Below, one piece after another: positions 1 to 8,678 of a stretch of 52,548 nucleotides of DNA. This DNA comes from Akkermansia muciniphila (GTDB lineage: Bacteria; Verrucomicrobiota; Verrucomicrobiia; Verrucomicrobiales; Akkermansiaceae), in NCBI GenBank assembly GCA_945890645.1, contig CAMDCV010000030.1, forward strand, positions 1 through 52,548. The letters run 5' to 3'. The notes beneath the pieces were generated by a model. The model worked only from the letters and a program-made list of their open reading frames with translations. It made no database searches and had not been told where the DNA came from. Positions within the stretch are counted from its first letter, which is position 1; every line of letters starts with the position of its first letter. The translations under genes and the position numbers were made by a program.

Positions 1-1
1 G

Positions 2-82
2 GAAATCTATTTGCATGTCTCGATGGGTGCGCACGGTATGGGAGTAGAAAGTCCGCTAGATCGCATGACAATGGTCGTTTGA
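2..82 (+). CDS. C-terminal fragment of a possible alpha/beta hydrolase (partial)
   Basis: The frame starting at base 2 is open from the window edge to a TGA at 80-82 and encodes 26 residues. It contains GAHGMGV, which resembles the region around the catalytic histidine near the end of dienelactone-hydrolase or acetyl-esterase-like proteins (usually a G-x-HG-x-G pattern). Frame 1 is also open, to about 135, so the choice of frame rests only on this resemblance. If right, it is the last strand and helix of a serine hydrolase whose body lies outside the window. Otherwise the stretch is simply non-coding. Confidence 0.33.
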   Translation, partial: EIYLHVSMGAHGMGVESPLDRMTMVV

Positions 83-690
83 CAGATGAAAAAACAGAAA
101 TCAGAAAACAGAAATCCTGTCTTTCATCCGAGTAATCTTGCCTTTTATCTGTGGTAAATGATGGCGCCACCATCACCAGTGCTCCATCCCATCGCAGTCG
201 CACGGAAACACTTTACGCCTTTGTGGTTAAGAATTCTCCGTGCCTATCTTCCAAGCTCGCTGCTCGCGTCTCTTACCTCCACGCTAAAATCTTATGTCTT
301 ATGTCTGCGAGCGAAGCGGTCTGAGCTATGTTTGCAGACTGCCGTCCTTGGTCGATTGTCGGAGTGGTCGACAAAACCTACTTGGTGATTTGGGGAGATG
401 GCGGTGCGAAATCCACTGAAGAGCAATGGCTTTTTTCGTTGCTAGCATTCTAGCAAATGTGCCGATATAGGGAAGAGGATTTTCGGAATTTGTGTGAACG
501 TTTTTTTACACAAAAGTCGAAGGTTCGCAGTCCTAGCCTAGGCTCCCCTTCCCCATTCAGTCATTCTGTGATGTGGCGTATGGGTGTTCCGTGGCGGAAA
601 TTGTTGTTGCATCGCGTTCGATCGCCCTAAAAAATGCCACTGCATGAAGTCTTGTCAGGGGCTTTTTTCTCCGCTACCTTGCCCGCGCTC
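83..690. other. Gene-poor intergenic region with degenerate repeats
   Basis: About 600 bp without a convincing gene. It holds 'acagaaatcagaaaacagaaat' type direct repeats near 92-115. The stretch 213-245 is related to the ctttgtggttaa...ctccgtgcc intergenic repeats seen near the window end. A doubled cttatgtcttatgtct lies near 291-306. An inverted repeat tttgtgt (489-495) / acacaaa (508-514) brackets a T-run, and a 10-bp palindrome agcctaggct lies at 535-544. A 76-codon ORF at 158-388 runs through the repeats and looks non-coding. Confidence 0.5.
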
Positions 691-1443
691 ATGCGTGTTT
701 TTCTGATTTTGTATCGCAAGGAATTGCGGAGTTTTTTGCTCAATCCCCTCGGTTGGATGGTGATCGCTTTTGTGGTCGTGATGCATGGCGTCGCGCTTTC
801 CACGGCGATGAAAGCTTTTAGCGATACGCCTATGACCAGCAGCTTGGTCTATATTTCCATGCACACGCCAGTGTTTTGGTTCTATTTCCTGTTCATTTTC
901 CCCTTGTTGACGATGAAGCTGTTTGCGGATGAACAGCGCTCGGGCACGCTGGAAACTCTACTTACGGCGCCGGTGAAGACTGGGCAGGTGGTGCTTTCGA
1001 AGTATTTTGCGGCCCTTACGTTTTACTGTCTGTTATGGCTTCCGAGTTATCTGCAATTCCAGCTTTACCCCTGGATCACCGATCTGCCACCGGCTTGGAA
1101 TAGTGGCGCGATGGTCGGCACTTACTCGATTTTGTTTCTGATGGGCACGTTTTTCATCGCCATCGGCTGTTTGGCCTCGTCACTGACGTCAAACTCGATT
1201 GTGGCGGCGATCTTCACGCTCGGTATTTTGGTGCTGCATTATTTCCTCGGTTTCGTCACCACCATCTGGGGCGAAAATTTCGCTGGTGCATCGGTGTTCC
1301 AGTTCATCTCGACGAAGCAGCACATGCACTACTTCTGCAGCGGACTTCTCGACTCGCGGGTCGCGGTATTTTACATCACCCTTGCGGTATTCACCATTGC
1401 CCTGACGTTTCACGTGCTCGATTTCCGTCGCTGGCGCCGCTAA
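691..1443 (+). CDS. ABC-2 type permease (Gld/NosY-like membrane subunit)
   Basis: A hydrophobic protein of 250 residues with about six membrane segments. The N-terminus reads RVFLILYRKELRSFLLNPL, the cytoplasmic amphipathic start typical of ABC-2 permeases. The conserved DEQRSGTLETLLTAPV motif after the second segment is the classic ABC-2 coupling region. It would form the transmembrane part of an exporter or gliding-type ABC complex. The ORF can begin at 634, but ATG 691 matches the usual family start; neither has a clear ribosome site. It is followed after 21 bp by the GldG-like gene, so it is probably the first cistron of an operon with 1465-3006 and 3025-4947. The partner ATPase, usually encoded just upstream, is absent here. 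Confidence 0.85.
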   Translation: MRVFLILYRKELRSFLLNPLGWMVIAFVVVMHGVALSTAMKAFSDTPMTSSLVYISMHTPVFWFYFLFIFPLLTMKLFADEQRSGTLETLLTAPVKTGQVVLSKYFAALTFYCLLWLPSYLQFQLYPWITDLPPAWNSGAMVGTYSILFLMGTFFIAIGCLASSLTSNSIVAAIFTLGILVLHYFLGFVTTIWGENFAGASVFQFISTKQHMHYFCSGLLDSRVAVFYITLAVFTIALTFHVLDFRRWRR

Positions 1444-1464
1444 CTTTATTCCCCTTCTGTTTTC

Positions 1465-3006
1465 ATGTCGGAACCTACTGCTGCTCCTACCAAACCTCGC
1501 TCCATGAACCGTTGGGGCATCGGCACTTTGTCGATTTTACAAATCGCCTCATTGCTGGTCATTGTCATCGCCGCCAATTTCCTCGCGAGCAATTATTTTG
1601 TGCGCAAAGACCTGAGCCGTGGTGAAGACTATAGCCTTTCGCAATGGACCAAGGGACTGCTCCGATCAGAATCTCTCCAAGCGCGCACGAAGCCGGTGAA
1701 GTTCATCGTGGCTTTTCGTCGATCCACGCCCATCACTGATCGCGTGCGCGCCCTCGCGGAAGAATACGCCCGCCTGTCCGGGGAAAAAATCGTCATCGAG
1801 CGCTTCGATCCCGTGCGTGACGTAGATCGGGCGCTGCAAGTGGCGGAGACGTATAATCTCGCGGCTAACTCGGGCGTCATCAATCGCGATGACTTGGTAA
1901 TCATCGATGCCCGCCAAGACACGGAGTCACCCGTCGGCAAGGATGACTCGGCAAACATCCGCTTTGTCACGCAGGAGCACATGGTCTTGTATGAGAACAA
2001 CGATGGCAAATCCGCTCGCCGCATGAGTTCCTTTCAGGGCGAGGACATGCTGACCACCAGTCTGCTGAGCGCCCTCGAAGGCAAGCCGCGCAAAGTCTAT
2101 TTCCTCGCAGACAAAAGTGATTTCCAAACCGAGATTGAGAGCGGCCCGTGGAGTGTGATGCGTGACTCGTTGTTATCGCAGAATATTTTACCCGTTCCTG
2201 TGAAGATGAGCGACATGGAAAAAATCCCCGACGATGCTGCGGGCTTGATCATCGCCGCGCCGCGCTATGATTTCACCACCGAGGAGATCGCGATGCTCAC
2301 GGAATACTGGAACCGCCCCGCGAGCAATATGATGGTGATCTTGCGCCCGCTGCAAACACCGGTCCAACTGCAAGTTTTCCTCCGCGATCACGGCGTCAAT
2401 CCGCGCCGCGATCAGATTGTCACGACCAAAGGGAAAAACATCGTGTATCGGGTGGATGCCTCCTTCACCCCGGGCTTCGAATTCACTCGCGACTTTTGGA
2501 ATAAAAGCACCAGCTTCGATGGGGTCAGTTCCTCGCTTGATGTGCGTGAGGGATCAGAAGATTTGATCAATCGCCGTATCTCTCCCTTTAAGTTGTTAGA
2601 GTCGGCACCGCAGTACTGGGGAGAGACGAATGCGACGATGAAAGAGCCGAGCTTCAGTGATGTCGAGGACCGTAGTGGCCCGCTGACACTCGCTGCGGCG
2701 GTCATTCGTGGAGCGGCATCGGACGATCGCTTTGCCGCAAAAGCCTCGCGTATGATTGTCATCGCCAATGCGAACTTTCTCGATCCGAGCTCGCTACGCA
2801 ATGAGAATGTCGATTTCTTTAACTCCTGCGCAAACTGGTTGGTCGGGCGCGAGGAAATGTCCGGCACTGGCCCGCGCACTCTCGTCACCTACAAGTTGCC
2901 GCTGCTCACCAGCCAAGCCGCATTGATCAATCGCATCAATTTGTTTTTTCTGCCTGCCATCATCTTGCTCATGAGCCTCGCCATCTGGAACGCTCGTCGC
3001 GCTTGA
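1465..3006 (+). CDS. GldG-like ABC-type auxiliary protein (IFT52/GldG domain)
   Basis: 513 residues with one membrane segment near the N-terminus (about 20-45, after NRWGIGTLSILQIASL) and another at the very end (about 487-508, FFLPAIILLMSLAIWNARRA). Between them is a large extracytoplasmic part resembling the GldG/IFT52-like region: the RVRALAEEYARLSGEKIVIERFDP stretch, a central KVYFLADK strand, and RILRPLQTP-like loops. Proteins of this layout sit with an ABC-2 permease and a DUF4340 protein in Bacteroidota, Verrucomicrobiota and Planctomycetota. They are thought to be accessory subunits of an ABC complex of unknown substrate. ATG 1465 lies 21 bp after the permease stop, and the next gene begins 18 bp downstream. 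Confidence 0.8.
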   Translation: MSEPTAAPTKPRSMNRWGIGTLSILQIASLLVIVIAANFLASNYFVRKDLSRGEDYSLSQWTKGLLRSESLQARTKPVKFIVAFRRSTPITDRVRALAEEYARLSGEKIVIERFDPVRDVDRALQVAETYNLAANSGVINRDDLVIIDARQDTESPVGKDDSANIRFVTQEHMVLYENNDGKSARRMSSFQGEDMLTTSLLSALEGKPRKVYFLADKSDFQTEIESGPWSVMRDSLLSQNILPVPVKMSDMEKIPDDAAGLIIAAPRYDFTTEEIAMLTEYWNRPASNMMVILRPLQTPVQLQVFLRDHGVNPRRDQIVTTKGKNIVYRVDASFTPGFEFTRDFWNKSTSFDGVSSSLDVREGSEDLINRRISPFKLLESAPQYWGETNATMKEPSFSDVEDRSGPLTLAAAVIRGAASDDRFAAKASRMIVIANANFLDPSSLRNENVDFFNSCANWLVGREEMSGTGPRTLVTYKLPLLTSQAALINRINLFFLPAIILLMSLAIWNARRA

Positions 3007-3024
3007 GTTTTACATTTCTTCACT

Positions 3025-4947
3025 GTGAGATCGATCACTTCCACCATATTGCAAAGCATCGTCGCCGTGGTCCTCTTGGTGATGGTCGCGATGCTATTGG
3101 CGCGTGGCAACCTGTATGAAATTTTTGGTGTGCCGCCCACGCCGATCGGTGAGCGGCTCTACACCGGATTCACTGCCGCAGACATTTCCGAGATCAGCCT
3201 GAGCTCAAACGACGCGAAAGCGACATTCTCGCGTGCTTCCGGTATGTGGATGATGACCTCACCGGTGCAAGATCGCATGGACCCGCGCTGGGCGAAAACT
3301 CTCATCGATTTCACACTCGCCACACGTGCGGCCGATGTGATCCCTAACGAAAAAATCAACGATACCCAGGCTGGTTTGACCGATGGCATGATCAGCATTC
3401 GCCTCGGCGATCAAGCGGGCAATACACGAGCGAAGTATGTGATTGGTCGTCGCACCGCTTGGATGAGCATGGACCCAGACACCAAGGAGCCGGTGCCGAC
3501 AGTCTTTTTGCAACCGCGTGATAAAAGCCGCAAGACGCACATCTATGCCTGTACGGGTGATATTCGTCCGATATTTAAAGACGGATTTCGTTTCTTCCGC
3601 GACCATCAACCGTTTTTGTTTGCGCCCTCGCAATTGGAAAAAATCCACATCAAGTCTGCCGCGTCAGAGTTTGTGCTCGAAGGACAAGGCCAGAGTATTC
3701 CTTGGCGCATTACCAAGCCACAGAAGCTATCGACGGAAACCAGCGAAGTGAAAAAGCTGATCGAGACTGGGCTTTTATCCCTGCGTGCTTTGCGGGTGCT
3801 TGATCGCAGTAAAGTCACCCTACCGATCACGAGCGATGGCACCTATTTGGAAATTGCGATCCAGTCGATCGGTCAAGCGGAACCCACCACGTTGAAAGTA
3901 TATCCGCCACTGGATGACAAGGCGACCACCGTGTTTGCGACGGTATCTGACCGTCCCGCCGCCGTATTCGAGTTACCACTGCGCCCCTACCCTGACCTGA
4001 TTTCCCTTTCTGAATTACCGCTCAAAAATTACAACGAATTGCGTTCGCAAAATCTAACGAATTTTGATCATCGTAAGTTGCAAGCGGTTCATTTCATTCC
4101 TGCGCAATCGCAAGAGATTCTGATCTCCCGACCACCGCGCGGCAGATGGCTGCTGCATCCGAATGAAAAAGACACCACCACACTCAACGAAATCACGCTC
4201 TTTCAGTTTTTAAAAACCATGACCGAAGCAAAGGTCGCCGGCTTCCTTTCGGACAGTGCATTCATGACCGAAGAAGAAAAAGACCTTGAAGTCTATGGGC
4301 TCAAGGTTCCCCTGCTCACCCTGCAATTTTTGTTTCAAGACGATTCGGTGATGACCTTGAAGATTGGCAAGACCAAGGAGGGCATCACCACGGCGCATTG
4401 GAATCATCCGGATACATTGCATACTGTTGTGAAACTTCCTGATGATTTTCTCGCCCGTCTGCCGCTGCGGATGAAGCAATGGAAGGACCCGCGCTTGATG
4501 GCCATCGCACCGATCGACTTTGTCAATTTGGAGCGCACCTTCCGTCAACAACCAGTGCTCACCCTCAACTATGATCGCTTTAACGAAAGCTGGAAAGCAA
4601 CCAGCGGCGGCATTGATGCCAGTGGGCAGCTCAATATTGCTAGGGCGACGAAAATGCTTGAGACCTTGGGCAATTTGAATGTCACCAGTTGGCTTAATCC
4701 CGACGATGCCGATGCCCTCAAAGCACTGAATGAACCGGCACTTAAGCTCAATATCGTATCGCGCTTGCTCAACGAATTCGGCGAGCCAGGCGGATTGAAT
4801 ACGCAGACGCTGGAAATCACTCCCGTCACCATCGATGGCACGAGTGCGTATTTCTACGGGCGCCTCAGTGGCGAAAGCGATCTCTTTTTGTTAGATCGAA
4901 ATACCGCCCTTTTGCTTGCGCTTGATTTGTTCGACGAGAGCGATTGA
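3025..4947 (+). CDS. DUF4340 domain-containing protein
   Basis: 640 residues starting at GTG 3025. It has one N-terminal membrane anchor (residues about 5-27, ILQSIVAVVLLVMVAMLLA) and a long beta-rich periplasmic part with repeated DUF4340-like modules. Typical elements are ISLSSNDAKATFSRASGMWMMTSP (side chain of a substrate-free W/M motif), later KIHIKSAASEFVLEGQ, and the LKIGKTKEGITTAHW segment. DUF4340 proteins are the usual last member of the permease/GldG operon, and the 18-bp spacing supports co-transcription. The function of the family is unknown. No catalytic motif is visible, so a structural or binding role in the ABC complex is the best guess. Confidence 0.75.
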   Translation: MRSITSTILQSIVAVVLLVMVAMLLARGNLYEIFGVPPTPIGERLYTGFTAADISEISLSSNDAKATFSRASGMWMMTSPVQDRMDPRWAKTLIDFTLATRAADVIPNEKINDTQAGLTDGMISIRLGDQAGNTRAKYVIGRRTAWMSMDPDTKEPVPTVFLQPRDKSRKTHIYACTGDIRPIFKDGFRFFRDHQPFLFAPSQLEKIHIKSAASEFVLEGQGQSIPWRITKPQKLSTETSEVKKLIETGLLSLRALRVLDRSKVTLPITSDGTYLEIAIQSIGQAEPTTLKVYPPLDDKATTVFATVSDRPAAVFELPLRPYPDLISLSELPLKNYNELRSQNLTNFDHRKLQAVHFIPAQSQEILISRPPRGRWLLHPNEKDTTTLNEITLFQFLKTMTEAKVAGFLSDSAFMTEEEKDLEVYGLKVPLLTLQFLFQDDSVMTLKIGKTKEGITTAHWNHPDTLHTVVKLPDDFLARLPLRMKQWKDPRLMAIAPIDFVNLERTFRQQPVLTLNYDRFNESWKATSGGIDASGQLNIARATKMLETLGNLNVTSWLNPDDADALKALNEPALKLNIVSRLLNEFGEPGGLNTQTLEITPVTIDGTSAYFYGRLSGESDLFLLDRNTALLLALDLFDESD

Positions 4948-5031
4948 GTGGATCCGTCGTCCGGGTAAAATAATCCCTAAAAATAATTTCGAATAGGCAT
5001 TCGATATCGCCGTCATACGGGAGTCATGAAT

Positions 5032-5577
5032 ATGAAATCGATCATCGCCACTGGAGCCATTGCGCTATCCTCTCTCTCCCAAGCTAACGCTGAAGTCCTA
5101 ACCTACCAAGGTTCCACCCGTTGGGCAGCGACACTTTTCACCCCCAATGTGCGCACGGGTTCTTCCGTCACGAGTTACACCACTTATTACGTCGTCGAAA
5201 CCATCGGCGGCAACGTTGTGAGTTCTCTTAAGATCGATGCTTGGACTACCAAAACCGGCCGCTTTTACTACATCGACGATAGCTTCTATTTTGATTACAA
5301 TTACTACGGACCTGGTGGATCAGACATCGCAGGTGGTATCGAATCCGATGACATCAGCTCGGTTCTTCCTTTCCGCGGCAAACTCAAGTATGGAAAACTG
5401 GATTCATTTACTCTCTATCCAGCCGTTGATTATTATCAAAGAAGTGGCAATCTCGACATCACCACTATCACCGGTTCAGCGCGTGTGAACACCTACTTTA
5501 GTGGTTATTTCTCCGTGAATTCCGCCGCCGATGCTGTCTTGGATTACTTGGAATCACGTGGTTATTACGAATACTAA
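5032..5577 (+). CDS. Secreted tyrosine-rich protein of unknown function
   Basis: An unrecognised protein of 181 residues. It has a clear Sec signal peptide (MKSIIATGAIALSSLSQANA, cleavage after ANA), so the mature protein is periplasmic or exported. The mature part is rich in Tyr, Ser, Thr and Gly with alternating beta-type sequence and no cysteines. GGGAG at 5019-5023 is 8 nt before ATG 5032 but only 2 nt before ATG 5026, which favours 5032 as the start. This is one of the few good Shine-Dalgarno sites in the window. The next gene begins 2 bp after the stop, so the two are probably one transcript. Confidence 0.7.
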   Translation: MKSIIATGAIALSSLSQANAEVLTYQGSTRWAATLFTPNVRTGSSVTSYTTYYVVETIGGNVVSSLKIDAWTTKTGRFYYIDDSFYFDYNYYGPGGSDIAGGIESDDISSVLPFRGKLKYGKLDSFTLYPAVDYYQRSGNLDITTITGSARVNTYFSGYFSVNSAADAVLDYLESRGYYEY

Positions 5578-5579
5578 TC

Positions 5580-6293
5580 ATGAGCAACGGGAGTAAACGG
5601 ATCGCACTTGCGGCAAGTGCGATCATCATCTTCACCGCAGGAATCATGGGGGGCATGCGCATGGCGCGAGCAAAGCAAGAATCGCATGCCTCCGATTCTT
5701 CCGCCTCAGGAAGTGCCGCTTCGCTACCACTCGGCTCAGCGAATGTAGCTCGTGGTGCAGACAATCGGAGCTTAAACGAAAACAAGAAAGCGATGGCCGC
5801 CTCTACAGCAGAAGTCGAGGTCCTGCGCAACATTCGCGATGCCATGATCTTGCCCCAAGAATCGCGCACCACGCCCTTGCTCATCGCATTAGAGCAGACG
5901 ACAAAACTCCCACTATCGAAAGCTTTGTTGGATGAGTTGCGAAGCATTGTGGATGAGGGAGAAATTGAGAGCAGTCATTTCGTGTTATCGCTCATGGAAC
6001 AGCGTGAGGAAAAGACATCAGTCGATTTACTATTGCATGCGGCCACTCACCAGAATCCTGATGTGGCAGATCGTGCCTTGTTCGCGCTTGAAGCCGTTGC
6101 CGGCACAGTATTCAAAAACCCCGAAGAAGCCACGATTTGGGCCGCTCAATGGAAGCCTGATGCCGAGCGCATCAAACTATTTGATCCGGGCCAAGTGAAT
6201 GCTGAGGACAATCCTATCGCCAGTGACTTGCGTTTGCCCGGGCCCAGAGGTCACGCTCCGAAAGACACCGCGCAACAGAAGGAAGAGAAGTGA
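5580..6293 (+). CDS. Membrane-anchored protein of unknown function
   Basis: 237 residues, unrecognised. An N-terminal hydrophobic segment (residues about 7-28, IALAASAIIIFTAGIMGGMRMA) acts as anchor or uncleaved signal. A low-complexity Ser/Ala/Gly linker follows, then a helical region (about 75-200, with LLIALEQTTKLPLSKALLDEL and ADRALFALEAVAG) that looks like short alpha-alpha repeats of HEAT or adaptor type. The charged tail ends PKDTAQQKEEK. It starts 2 bp after the preceding secreted-protein gene. It converges on the beta-lactamase-fold gene with an 11-bp gap, so there is no room for a long terminator. Confidence 0.65.
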   Translation: MSNGSKRIALAASAIIIFTAGIMGGMRMARAKQESHASDSSASGSAASLPLGSANVARGADNRSLNENKKAMAASTAEVEVLRNIRDAMILPQESRTTPLLIALEQTTKLPLSKALLDELRSIVDEGEIESSHFVLSLMEQREEKTSVDLLLHAATHQNPDVADRALFALEAVAGTVFKNPEEATIWAAQWKPDAERIKLFDPGQVNAEDNPIASDLRLPGPRGHAPKDTAQQKEEK

Positions 6294-6304
6294 ATCAATT
6301 TCGA

Positions 6305-7438
6305 CTATAACCCATAAAGCGCATCCACCATCGCGGTGCTGCGCGGGCCTGGCATCACACTGAGTGCCATTTGATTCATCACATAGGCAAAGCTCAAACC
6401 CGTCGCCGGATCGCCGAATGCATGACTGCCGCCCGCGCCCGGATGCCCGAAGGCATCTTGGTTTGGACCATAGAGATGCCTCATTTTTTCGCCCTCGGCA
6501 GTCAAGGGGTCTTGTTGGCAGCCACAAGTGAATGCCATCTCTTGCAGCAAAACAGCATCAAAGCCCTGTGTTTGTTTGCGTTGCAATGCTTGTTGAATTG
6601 CAGAACTCAGCGGGCTTTCAATCGCCCCAATCGCCGCCTGATAAAATTGCGCCAGCGAGCGTGCATTTCCCACACCACCCATCGCCGGAAATCCTGCCGA
6701 CCAAGCACGCGAATCATTCATTTCCTGCACCGCATGCAATCCGCTCGGCGATAAAAAGGCCCGCCGTGTCATGGTGCCTGCCGTCATGAACTCTTTGTAG
6801 AAACCCTGATCGACATCACCCTTTTCCGCGCGACCCGGAACCAAGGTTGCCACGCGCGACCACTCGCGTTCAGGCAGTCCGATCCAAAATTCCCAGCCCA
6901 TCGGTTGAGCGATTTCGCGTTGCCAATAGTTTCCTAACGACTCAGATGTTAGGCGTCGCACGCATTCGTCTAACAAGGCGCCAAACGTGCGTGGATGGTA
7001 ACCGAGGCCGGTTCCCGGGCGCCATGCGGGGATTTGTGCTTCGATGGCTTTTACGACATTACCATGCTCCCAGATGCTCGATGGCTGATCGAGTGCCGCT
7101 AGCCCGCATTGGTGCGATAGCAGATGTGCGAATGTCGCCTCCGCCACGGGAAAATGCGACCACACTTCGCGTACAGGAGTCGTTTCATTGAGCCCGCGTC
7201 GCTCCAGCGCTACGAGCAAAGTCGCTGCGGATGGCGCCTTCGTCGCAGAATACACGGGCACTAGCGTATTTTCACCCCAAGCACGTGATTTTTCGCGATC
7301 CGCAAAGCCGTGCGCTAAGTGAAGCACCTCCTCACCGCGCCAGTAAACGCAGACCGAAGCACCTAAATCATGGTGCTCGGCAAAATTGCGCTCGAAGGCG
7401 TGTTCGACAGCCGCCAAGGCCACAGGAGAAATGCTCAC
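6305..7438 (-). CDS. Serine beta-lactamase-fold hydrolase (EstB-like esterase family)
   Basis: 377 residues from a GTG start at 7438. The serine/lysine pair of the class C beta-lactamase / penicillin-binding fold is visible as SATK (S64, K67). A YHP motif (GLGYHPRTFG) stands at the usual Y-x-N tyrosine site. Near the end, HPGAGGSHAFGDP replaces the KTG box, as in the EstB-type carboxylesterases of family VIII. No signal peptide is seen, so it is probably cytoplasmic and more likely an esterase than a drug-inactivating enzyme. It is divergent from aroB, with about 60-70 bp for both promoters. Confidence 0.85.
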   Translation of the reverse strand: MSISPVALAAVEHAFERNFAEHHDLGASVCVYWRGEEVLHLAHGFADREKSRAWGENTLVPVYSATKAPSAATLLVALERRGLNETTPVREVWSHFPVAEATFAHLLSHQCGLAALDQPSSIWEHGNVVKAIEAQIPAWRPGTGLGYHPRTFGALLDECVRRLTSESLGNYWQREIAQPMGWEFWIGLPEREWSRVATLVPGRAEKGDVDQGFYKEFMTAGTMTRRAFLSPSGLHAVQEMNDSRAWSAGFPAMGGVGNARSLAQFYQAAIGAIESPLSSAIQQALQRKQTQGFDAVLLQEMAFTCGCQQDPLTAEGEKMRHLYGPNQDAFGHPGAGGSHAFGDPATGLSFAYVMNQMALSVMPGPRSTAMVDALYGL

Positions 7439-7511
7439 GCGAGTATCATTCGACCCTCTGTAGAAAAAAACAATTCTTTTCAGTTAGCACGATTTCTTGC
7501 ATGCTCCGCGC

Positions 7512-8597
7512 GTGCACCAAGTTTCCGTTGATCTCGCCGACCGCTCCTATGCCGTTCTCGTCGCAGAAGGAATTCTTGAGCAAGCAGGCGCGCAAATTCT
7601 CGCAGCGGGGCTGAGCGGACAAGCGGCGATCATCTCCGATGCCACGGTTTCTTCCTTTCATGCGGCGACTTTACTATCAGCCCTCGAAAGCGCTGGCATT
7701 CGCGCGACGCTGCACATTTTTCCCGCAGGAGAAGCATCGAAATCACTAGCCGTGGCCCAGGAAATGTGCAGCGCACTCGCTGCTGCAGGCCATGACAGAA
7801 AATCGTTTGTGATTGCTCTGGGCGGTGGTGTGGTGGGCGATCTTGCGGGCTTTGTTGCCTCAATTTTTTACCGTGGCATTCCCTTCGTGCAGATCCCGAC
7901 CACGATTGTTTCACTGGTCGATTCCTCAGTAGGCGGTAAAACGGGCGTCAATATTCCCGAAGGAAAAAACCTCGTGGGTTGTTTTCATCAACCACGCCTC
8001 GTGTTGGTCGATCCCCTCACCCTCCGCACTTTGCCGGCCCGCGAATATCACGAGGGCTTTGCGGAAGCGATCAAACACGCTGCCATCCGTGATGCCGCGA
8101 TGCTCGACGACCTCGTCAAAATCGATCCAGATACACGCGAAGTGCCCGCTGCGCTCATCGCGCGCAATATCGCCATCAAGGCCCGCATCGTTGAGGCTGA
8201 TGAACACGAAACTCTTGGCATCCGTGCGTTGCTGAATTTCGGTCACACCATCGGTCACGGCATCGAAGCCAGTCGCCCCTACGGTGAAATTTTCCACGGC
8301 GAAGCGATCTCTCTGGGCATGCGCGCGGCACTTTATCTTTCCGAAAAGCACGCAGGTCTCACGCACGAAGAGTCACAAAAGATTCTCGCATTATTGCAGA
8401 AATTTCATCTTCCCCTGGTGCTCGATACCGATATCCCGACTGACCTCGTGATGGAAAAACTCTCGCGCGATAAAAAATTCTCTTCCGGCGCGATCCGATT
8501 TGTGCTCCTGCGCCACGCGGGCGATGCCTACGTCGATGCTGCACTGACGCAAAACGACTTGCGCGCTGCCATCGAACACCTGCGTCAACCTATCTAA
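7512..8597 (+). CDS. aroB: 3-dehydroquinate synthase
   Basis: The second enzyme of the shikimate pathway, converting DAHP to 3-dehydroquinate with NAD and a metal ion. Seen: GGGVVGDLAGFVAS (NAD-binding glycine-rich loop), the TTIVSLVDSSVGGKTGVN signature, and the metal-binding histidines in NFGHTIGHGIE and FHGEA. Length is normal for the family (about 360). There is no in-frame ATG at the 5' end. GTG 7512 gives an N-terminus MHQVSVDLADRSY that fits homologues; TTG 7497 would add five residues. The cytoplasmic enzyme serves aromatic amino-acid synthesis. Confidence 0.95.
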   Translation: MHQVSVDLADRSYAVLVAEGILEQAGAQILAAGLSGQAAIISDATVSSFHAATLLSALESAGIRATLHIFPAGEASKSLAVAQEMCSALAAAGHDRKSFVIALGGGVVGDLAGFVASIFYRGIPFVQIPTTIVSLVDSSVGGKTGVNIPEGKNLVGCFHQPRLVLVDPLTLRTLPAREYHEGFAEAIKHAAIRDAAMLDDLVKIDPDTREVPAALIARNIAIKARIVEADEHETLGIRALLNFGHTIGHGIEASRPYGEIFHGEAISLGMRAALYLSEKHAGLTHEESQKILALLQKFHLPLVLDTDIPTDLVMEKLSRDKKFSSGAIRFVLLRHAGDAYVDAALTQNDLRAAIEHLRQPI

Positions 8598-8678
8598 CAA
8601 TACCTTGCACGATTTCCCAAACAAAATCGACCTTCGCTGTCGCTATTGCATCGCTGCTGCATTACCTTCGTATCACAC

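Noticed and set aside
158-388. 76-codon ORF on the plus strand
   Set aside because: It runs through repeat-like sequence, and the translation is low-complexity without a recognisable domain or ribosome site.
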